DNA of 64,000 nucleotides from positions 1 through 64,000 of the forward strand of contig NZ_BMUE01000002.1 of assembly GCF_014650035.1 (NCBI RefSeq). The letters are read 5' to 3'. The translations under genes and the position numbers were made by a program. Under the pieces are notes generated by a model, which searched no databases, was not told the DNA's origin, and saw nothing but the letters and a program-made list of their open reading frames with translations. Positions 59,328 to 64,000 of the stretch are shown in pieces (positions within the stretch are counted from its first letter, which is position 1; every line of letters starts with the position of its first letter). Source of the stretch: Streptomyces lucensis JCM 4490. GTDB lineage: Bacteria > Actinomycetota > Actinomycetes > Streptomycetales > Streptomycetaceae.

Positions 59328-59358
59328 GACAACTGCCGCCCTTGAGGCGGCAGTTGTC
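59328..59358 (+). terminator. prfB terminator
   Basis: A perfect 13-bp stem (GACAACTGCCGCC at 59328-59340 and its complement at 59346-59358), loop CTTGA, followed by GTTTGT. 12 nt after the prfB stop. Confidence 0.85.
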
Positions 59359-59611
59359 GTTTGTCCGGGATTCACGTCACACTCACAGGCTTCAACTCCC
59401 CTCAAACGTCCCTCGGTCGGACATTGCGCGCGCAACGTCCTTGACGTCGCTTTGAAAAATCGCGAGGGTGGGGCGCGGCATGCGTACTCGAGGGGCGCAT
59501 GTGAACCGGGGGATCGAGTTGACGCGCACTTCGCCACCAGCTGCCTCCGTCGATCACGGCAAGCCCCACGCTCCGCCTCATTGACGATCAGCTACTGGGG
59601 GTAGCAACCAC
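59359..59611 (+). promoter_or_regulatory. Upstream region of the LAETG surface protein gene
   Basis: 253 nt. A relatively AT-rich piece at 59440-59465 (TTGACGTCGCTTTGAAAAATCG) could contain -35 elements. Another TTGACG at 59518. ATG 59612 is preceded by GGGGGTAGCAACC, a weak Shine-Dalgarno. No structure recognised. Confidence 0.35.
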
Positions 59612-60478
59612 ATGACGAAGAAGACGCGGATCCGGGTCGCGCGGATAGCCGCGGGCGCCGTGATCGCGGCCGGTGCGTCGCTGACCGCGGCGGGTGCGGC
59701 TTCCGCCCTCGACCTCGGTGTCCAGGCGGGCCCGCTCAGCATCGGCGTGACGACCGACGGCAACGCCCCGGGTGAGACCGAGGGCACGACCGAGGGCACC
59801 ACGCAGGGGACCACCGAAGGTGCCATCGTCGGCGTGACCGAGGGCACGACCCAGGGCAGCACCGAGGGGACGACCGAGGGCACGACTCAGGGGACGACCC
59901 AGGGCACCACCGAGGGCACGACCCAGGGGACCACTGAGGGCACCACCGAGGGCACGACCCAGGGCACCACCGAGGGCACGATTCAGGGGACGACCCAGGG
60001 CACCACCGAGGGTACGACCCAGGGGACCACCGAGGGCACGACCCAGGGCACCACTCAGGGCGGCAACAACGGCGGTGGCTCCGGCAACGGTGGCAACACC
60101 GGCGGCGGCAACGGTGGCGGCCACTCCGGCGGTGGCAACGGTGGCGGCCACTCCGGTGGCAACGGCAACTCGGGCGGCAACGGCAACTCCGGTGGCAACG
60201 GCGCCTCGGGCGGTTCCGGGGACGGTGGCACCACCGGCGGCGGCAACAACGACACGCCCCAGGGCGGCAACAACAACAGCTCGCAGGAGGAGGGCTCCTC
60301 GGCCCTCACCGACACCGGCTCCGACACCACGGCCCAGGGCGGCGACAAGCAGCTCGCCGAGACCGGTGCCGGTCAGACCGCGTTCCTGCTCATCGGCGCC
60401 GCGACGATGATCGCCGGCGGCATCGGCTTCCGCGTCCTGCCGCGTCTGGCCGGCGGCCGGGGCGGCGCGGCCGCCTGA
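59612..60478 (+). CDS. Repetitive cell-wall-anchored protein with LAETG sortase motif
   Basis: A 288-aa secreted protein. Signal peptide 1-~32 (basic start, hydrophobic core, ASA before the cut). Residues ~54-150 consist of four-residue units (E/Q)-G-T-T, encoded by a 12-nt minisatellite (59770-60060). 151-~225 are Gly/Asn/Ser-rich with His. Then a Thr/Asp/Ser linker, the sorting signal LAETG (248-252), a hydrophobic helix and a short basic tail. LAxTG is the motif of class E sortases, which in Streptomyces anchor chaplins. So it is probably attached to peptidoglycan. The repeat part is likely a flexible wall-spanning stalk; no functional domain is visible. Confidence 0.9.
   Translation: MTKKTRIRVARIAAGAVIAAGASLTAAGAASALDLGVQAGPLSIGVTTDGNAPGETEGTTEGTTQGTTEGAIVGVTEGTTQGSTEGTTEGTTQGTTQGTTEGTTQGTTEGTTEGTTQGTTEGTIQGTTQGTTEGTTQGTTEGTTQGTTQGGNNGGGSGNGGNTGGGNGGGHSGGGNGGGHSGGNGNSGGNGNSGGNGASGGSGDGGTTGGGNNDTPQGGNNNSSQEEGSSALTDTGSDTTAQGGDKQLAETGAGQTAFLLIGAATMIAGGIGFRVLPRLAGGRGGAAA
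59770..60060 (+). repeat. 12-nt minisatellite coding for (E/Q)GTT repeats
   Basis: Tandem units of the type (GAG/CAG)GGCAC(C/G)AC(C/T), more than twenty in number, in frame in the surface protein gene. One unit is diverged (AIVGV, around residues 71-75). Such tracts readily change copy number by slippage. Confidence 0.9.
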
Positions 60479-60525
60479 GCGTAGCCGCACGGTCACGCAC
60501 CGCGCGCACGGCGCGTACCCGCGTA

Positions 60526-60561
60526 CGAAAGGGCCCGGAGCTCGCGCTCCGGGCCCTTTCG
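60526..60561. terminator. Bidirectional terminator
   Basis: A perfect 16-bp stem (60526-60541 and 60546-60561) with loop TCGC; the arms begin CGAAAGGGCCC and end GGGCCCTTTCG. It sits between the converging LAETG protein gene and the small zinc-ribbon gene, so it can serve both. Confidence 0.85.
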
Positions 60562-60582
60562 CCGTCCGTGGCTCCCGCCGCC

Positions 60583-60774
60583 CTACGCGGTCTGGTGCGC
60601 CAGCAGCGCCACCGCGGCGATCAGCACCGCCAGCAGCGCGATCAGCGCCATCGGGTTCATACCCGCGAAGAAGCCCTCCTGCTGCAGTCGCGCGCGGTTC
60701 GCACGGCACACGGGGCACCGGCCCTCGCTCACGGGCGCCGCGCAGTTCGCGCACACCAACCGGTCGTACGTCAT
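60583..60774 (-). CDS. Small zinc-ribbon membrane protein
   Basis: A 63-aa protein. Two CxxC knuckles, Cys8/Cys11 and Cys20/Cys23, form a compact zinc ribbon. A linker [11 protein letters not shown] leads to one transmembrane helix (~38-60), placing the ribbon on the cytoplasmic side. Start ATG 60774 ([14 protein letters not shown]). The dense motif content and its own terminator argue that it is real. Function unknown; such proteins may bind nucleic acid or partner proteins at the membrane. Divergent from ftsE. Confidence 0.85.
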   Translation of the reverse strand: MTYDRLVCANCAAPVSEGRCPVCRANRARLQQEGFFAGMNPMALIALLAVLIAAVALLAHQTA

Positions 60775-61012
60775 GCGCTCGCCCTCCTTGCACCGGCCAT
60801 CACGCGTACAACGCTCAGGGGAACGGGAACGTTCCCCCCTCCACTGTGCCAGGTTCCCGCGCCGCCCGCCGGGTCGCTTCCGCAGGCGTGGTCTCGGTCA
60901 CGCCCGGTACAAAAGCGCACAACCTGTCCTCAACGCCGTACGGGCCCTGCACGTGCACACCCGGTTCGCGTATGGTCACGCTCATCTACCCCCGGCGACC
61001 CGTGGTGCATCC

Positions 61013-61702
61013 GTGATCCGATTCGACAACGTCTCCAAGGTCTACCCCAAGCAGACCCGCCCCGCCCTCAGGGATGTCTCCCTGGAGGTGGAGAAGGGCG
61101 AGTTCGTCTTCCTCGTCGGTTCCTCCGGCTCCGGAAAGTCCACCTTCCTGCGGCTGGTCCTGCGCGAGGAGCGGTGCAGCCACGGCCAGGTGCACGTGCT
61201 CGGCAAGGACCTCGCGCGCCTGTCCAACTGGAAGGTGCCGCAGATGCGCCGCCAGCTGGGGACGGTCTTCCAGGACTTCCGGCTCCTGCCGAACAAGACG
61301 GTCGCGGAGAACGTGGCCTTCGCGCAGGAGGTCATCGGCAAGTCCCGCGGCGAGATCCGCAAGTCCGTGCCGCAGGTGCTCGACCTGGTCGGCCTCGGCG
61401 GCAAGGAGGACCGGATGCCCGGCGAGCTGTCCGGCGGTGAGCAGCAGCGCGTCGCCATCGCGCGGGCCTTCGTCAACCGGCCCAAGCTGCTGATCGCCGA
61501 CGAGCCCACCGGCAACCTCGACCCGCAGACCTCCGTCGGCATCATGAAGCTGCTCGACCGCATCAACCGGACGGGCACCACGGTCATCATGGCGACGCAC
61601 GACCAGAACATCGTGGACCAGATGCGCAAGCGCGTCATCGAGCTGGAGAAGGGCCGCCTCGTCCGCGACCAGGCCCGCGGCGTCTACGGCTACCAGCACT
61701 AA
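61013..61702 (+). CDS. ftsE: Cell division ATPase FtsE
   Basis: A 229-aa ABC ATPase of the FtsEX complex. Start GTG 61013 ([14 protein letters not shown]). Walker A GSSGSGKS (36-43), signature [15 protein letters not shown], Walker [14 protein letters not shown]-loop MATHD. With FtsX it forms a membrane complex that activates peptidoglycan hydrolases at the septum, rather than a transporter. ftsX follows after 34 nt. A TATGGT -10-like box is at 60971-60976. Confidence 0.97.
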   Translation: MIRFDNVSKVYPKQTRPALRDVSLEVEKGEFVFLVGSSGSGKSTFLRLVLREERCSHGQVHVLGKDLARLSNWKVPQMRRQLGTVFQDFRLLPNKTVAENVAFAQEVIGKSRGEIRKSVPQVLDLVGLGGKEDRMPGELSGGEQQRVAIARAFVNRPKLLIADEPTGNLDPQTSVGIMKLLDRINRTGTTVIMATHDQNIVDQMRKRVIELEKGRLVRDQARGVYGYQH

Positions 61703-61736
61703 GCAAGTTCACGACGGAAAGGCTCGACCAGACGCC

Positions 61737-62654
61737 ATGCGCGCCCAGTTCGTCCTGTCGGAGATCGGTGTGGGTCTCCGCCGCAACCTGACGATGACCT
61801 TCGCCGTCATCGTGTCCGTAGCCCTGTCCCTGGCGCTCTTCGGCGGCTCCCTGCTGATGAGCGACCAGGTCAGCACCATGAAGGGCTACTGGTACGACAA
61901 GGTCAACGTCTCGATCTTCCTGTGCAACAAGCACGACGCCGACTCCGACGTCAACTGCGCCAAGGGCGCGGTCACCGAGGACCAGAAGAAGCAGATCCTC
62001 GTCGACCTGAAGAAGATGCCGGTCGTCGAGACGGTCAGCTACGAGTCCCAGGACCAGGCGTACAAGCACTACAAGGAGCAGTTCGGCAACTCCCCGCTGG
62101 TGGGCTCGCTGACCCCGGACCAGATGCAGGAGTCGTACCGGATCAAGCTCAAGGACCCGCAGAAGTACAAGGTGATCGCGTCCGCGTTCAACGGACGCGA
62201 CGGCGTGCAGTCGGTGCAGGACCAGAAGGGCATCCTGGACAACCTGTTCCAGCTGCTGAACCTGATGAACCGGGCCGCGCTCGGCGTGATGGCGCTGATG
62301 CTGCTCGTCGCGCTGCTGCTGATCGTCAACACCGTGCGCGTCTCGGCGTTCAGCCGTCGGCGCGAAACGGGGATCATGCGCCTGGTCGGCGCCTCGGGCT
62401 TCTACATCCAGGCGCCCTTCATCGCCGAGGCGGCCGTCGCCGGTCTCATCGGCGGCAGCCTGGCCTGCGTGTTCCTGGTGGCCGGGCGGTACTTCACCAT
62501 CGACCACGGCATGGCCCTGTCCGCCAAGCTCCAGCTGATCAACTTCGTCGGCTGGGACGCGGTGTTGACCAAGCTGCCGCTGATCCTCGCCACCAGTGTG
62601 CTGATGCCATCGCTGGCGGCGTTCTTCGCACTGCGCAAGTACCTGAAGGTGTGA
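61737..62654 (+). CDS. ftsX: Cell division membrane protein FtsX
   Basis: A 305-aa protein with four helices: TM1 (~21-42), then an extracytoplasmic domain (~43-175), then three C-terminal helices with the cytoplasmic loop SAFSRRRETGIMRLVGAS. The outer domain has a Cys pair (63 and 74) that may form a disulfide, as in other actinobacterial FtsX. It binds and triggers wall hydrolases in response to FtsE ATP cycling. Standard length; good ribosome binding site (GGAAAGG). Confidence 0.97.
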   Translation: MRAQFVLSEIGVGLRRNLTMTFAVIVSVALSLALFGGSLLMSDQVSTMKGYWYDKVNVSIFLCNKHDADSDVNCAKGAVTEDQKKQILVDLKKMPVVETVSYESQDQAYKHYKEQFGNSPLVGSLTPDQMQESYRIKLKDPQKYKVIASAFNGRDGVQSVQDQKGILDNLFQLLNLMNRAALGVMALMLLVALLLIVNTVRVSAFSRRRETGIMRLVGASGFYIQAPFIAEAAVAGLIGGSLACVFLVAGRYFTIDHGMALSAKLQLINFVGWDAVLTKLPLILATSVLMPSLAAFFALRKYLKV

Positions 62655-62660
62655 CGCACG

Positions 62661-62707
62661 CCAACGCGGGCCGTACGGTCATCGAGCCGTACGGCCCTGC
62701 GCGTTGG
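62661..62707 (+). terminator. Long hairpin between ftsX and the S41 protease gene
   Basis: Inner stem GGGCCGTACGG (62668-62678) / CCGTACGGCCC (62687-62697) and outer stem CCAACGC (62661-62667) / GCGTTGG (62701-62707) with a 3-nt bulge: 18 paired bases in total. No T-run. It lies immediately before the TAGACT -10 box of the next gene, so it can terminate ftsEX while leaving that promoter free. Confidence 0.7.
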
Positions 62708-62709
62708 CC

Positions 62710-62715
62710 TAGACT
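62710..62715 (+). promoter_or_regulatory. -10 box of the S41 protease gene, leaderless
   Basis: TAGACT ends 7 nt before ATG 62723; there is no Shine-Dalgarno. Confidence 0.55.
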
Positions 62716-62722
62716 CACCGCC

Positions 62723-63892
62723 ATGTCAGGTCGTGACCTGTTCTGTCAGCCCCGTCGCATCCGCCGCGGGGCAGCCCTGACATTGGTCTTCGCCGGCGTG
62801 CTGGTCACCGGCGCCGCCACCGGCTCCTTCCCGCAGTCCGACGAGCCCGCGCGCGAGGCCGCCTCCGGCCCGGCGGGCCCCCGCACCCGGCACGAGGCCG
62901 TGCAGCGGGCCGCCGCCGAGGCGATGGCCGACGGCAAGTCCCCGATGGAGGCGGCCGAGCGGGCCGTCAGCCGCAGCGGCGACCGCTGGGGCGCCGTCTA
63001 CTCCGAGGACGAGTACGAGGAGTTCCGGGACTCCCTCGACGGCCGGTACACCGGCGTCGGCCTGTGGGCGCGACGGGAGCGGGACGGCCGGATCGAGGTG
63101 ACGAAGGTCCAGCCGGGCTCGCCGGCGGCCGCCGCGGGGATCCACGCGGGCGACCGGCTGCGCAGCGTCGACGGCGGCGAGGTCGACGGCCGGCCGGTCA
63201 CCGAGGTGGTCTCCTTACTGCGCGGCGACGCCGAGGACGCCCCGGCCGGCACGACGGTCACCCTCGGTCTGCAGCGCGGCACGCGCGCGTGGACCGAGAA
63301 GCTGCACCGGGCCCGGCTGTCCACCGACTCCGTGACCGTCCGCAGGCTGCCCGGCGGGGTCACCGTCATCAAGATCGCCGCGTTCACCAAGGGCTCCGCC
63401 CAGGCCGTCCGCGGGGCGCTGCACGACACTCCGGCCGACGCCGGGGTCGTCCTGGACCTGCGGGGCAACTCCGGAGGCCTGGTCACCGAGGCCGTGGACA
63501 CCGCGTCCGGCTTCCTCGACGGCGGCCTGGTGGCCACCTACGACGTCGACGGCGCCCAGCGCGCCCTGCACGCCGACTCCGGCGGCGACACCACCCGGCC
63601 CCTGGTCGCCCTCGTCGACGGCGGCACGATGAGCGCGGCCGAGATGCTCACCGGCGCCCTGCAGGACCGGGGCCGCGCGGTGGTGATCGGCTCGCGCACC
63701 TTCGGCAAGGGCTCCGTCCAGATGCCGACGAAGCTCCCCGACGGCTCCGTCGCCGAGCTGACCGTCGGCCACTACCGCACCCCGTCCGGGCACGCGGTGG
63801 ACGGCCGGGGCGTCACCCCCGACCTGGAGGCGGGGCCGGACGCGCTGCGGCGGGCGGAGACGGTACTGACGGGCCTGGGCGACCCGTCGTAA
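62723..63892 (+). CDS. Carboxy-terminal processing peptidase (S41)
   Basis: A 389-aa secreted or membrane-anchored protease. N-terminal hydrophobic segment (~17-35), helical region, PDZ domain (~107-190; YTGVGLWARRE, AAAAGIHAGDRL), and the S41 catalytic domain with Ser304 (GGTMSAAEM) and Lys329 (RTFGKGSVQ) as the Ser/Lys dyad. DLRGNSGGL is the conserved core. CtpA-like proteases trim C-termini of exported proteins, sometimes wall hydrolases. Linked to ftsEX but with its own promoter. Confidence 0.93.
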   Translation: MSGRDLFCQPRRIRRGAALTLVFAGVLVTGAATGSFPQSDEPAREAASGPAGPRTRHEAVQRAAAEAMADGKSPMEAAERAVSRSGDRWGAVYSEDEYEEFRDSLDGRYTGVGLWARRERDGRIEVTKVQPGSPAAAAGIHAGDRLRSVDGGEVDGRPVTEVVSLLRGDAEDAPAGTTVTLGLQRGTRAWTEKLHRARLSTDSVTVRRLPGGVTVIKIAAFTKGSAQAVRGALHDTPADAGVVLDLRGNSGGLVTEAVDTASGFLDGGLVATYDVDGAQRALHADSGGDTTRPLVALVDGGTMSAAEMLTGALQDRGRAVVIGSRTFGKGSVQMPTKLPDGSVAELTVGHYRTPSGHAVDGRGVTPDLEAGPDALRRAETVLTGLGDPS

Positions 63893-63938
63893 ACGGCTTC
63901 CCCCGGACCCCCTCCGTAGTGCGAAAATGGACGGCACT

Positions 63939-64000
63939 ATGAGCAAGGGAATGTACGTACCGAAGGAGTCCCAGCCCAAGCAGGGCGGGGGGGCCGCGAA
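63939..64000 (+). CDS. smpB: SsrA-binding protein SmpB, 5' part only
   Basis: Start ATG 63939, encoding MSKGMYVPKESQPKQGGG, cut by the window end. The N-terminal extension agrees with what I remember of Streptomyces SmpB, and smpB follows ftsEX and the S41 gene in this genus. The protein guides tmRNA to stalled ribosomes. Since only ~20 residues are visible, the assignment rests mostly on gene order. Confidence 0.65.
   Translation, partial: MSKGMYVPKESQPKQGGGAA

Noticed and set aside
59770-60060. Regular 12-nt repeat considered as CRISPR or origin iterons
   Set aside because: It is fully in frame in a secreted protein gene and encodes a simple peptide repeat.

Overview
The window is chromosomal DNA from a high-GC actinomycete, almost certainly a Streptomyces. 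Genes pack with ATGA/GTGA overlaps, third codon positions are nearly all G or C, many starts are GTG, and several -10-like boxes sit 6-8 nt before a start codon, suggesting leaderless transcripts. Gene order (mtrA-mtrB-lpqB, hpf, secA, a large NAD-dependent glutamate dehydrogenase, the kinase pair pkaA-pkaB, prfB, ftsE-ftsX, an S41 protease, smpB) matches the S. coelicolor chromosome core as I remember it. I see no prophage, insertion sequence, CRISPR array, tRNA or rRNA.

Layout. 1-5.8 kb: a leftward five-gene operon (Pro/Gly-rich GPDPase-type membrane protein, DUF4129, DUF4350, MoxR ATPase, DUF58). 5.9-15 kb: rightward mtnA, the envelope-sensing module mtrA-mtrB-lpqB, a ComF-like phosphoribosyltransferase with an odd C-terminal insert, the long-form hibernation factor hpf, and an orphan LuxR-type response regulator. 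14.9-23 kb: a YcaQ/AlkZ-like DNA glycosylase candidate, a GNAT acetyltransferase, secA, an Rv3235-like protein, a DUF6912-like protein, a HAD hydrolase and a PfpI-like protein. 23.5-28.5 kb: the 1645-aa glutamate dehydrogenase.

28.7-46.7 kb: a cell-surface glycopolymer region. It holds three polytopic GT-C-like proteins, two TarS/TarP-like GT2 enzymes, two TagF-like polymerases (one with a degenerate GT2-like N-terminus, one with Gln where the TagF catalytic His is expected), a TagG/TagH-type exporter with a divergent TetR regulator, and galE. An ohrR/ohr peroxide-defence pair sits within it. 46.8-50.5 kb: a sugar ABC importer lacking its own ATPase, with a large extra domain in one permease. 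50.8-58 kb: an FHA-FtsK/SpoIIIE protein divergent from pkaA and pkaB, a plausible phospho-Thr signalling unit. 58-64 kb: prfB, a repetitive class-E-sortase-type surface protein (LAETG), a small zinc-ribbon membrane protein, ftsEX, a C-terminal processing protease and the start of smpB.

Taken together, much of the window concerns the envelope: sensing (MtrAB-LpqB), export (SecA), wall polymer synthesis and export, wall anchoring, and septal peptidoglycan hydrolysis (FtsEX). The most unexplained items are a dispersed intergenic repeat found only between converging genes (three copies), the FHA-FtsK/kinase cluster with an Arg-substituted Walker A, the palindrome-rich leader of hpf, the insert in the ComF homologue, the non-canonical TagF, and the sugar permease insert.
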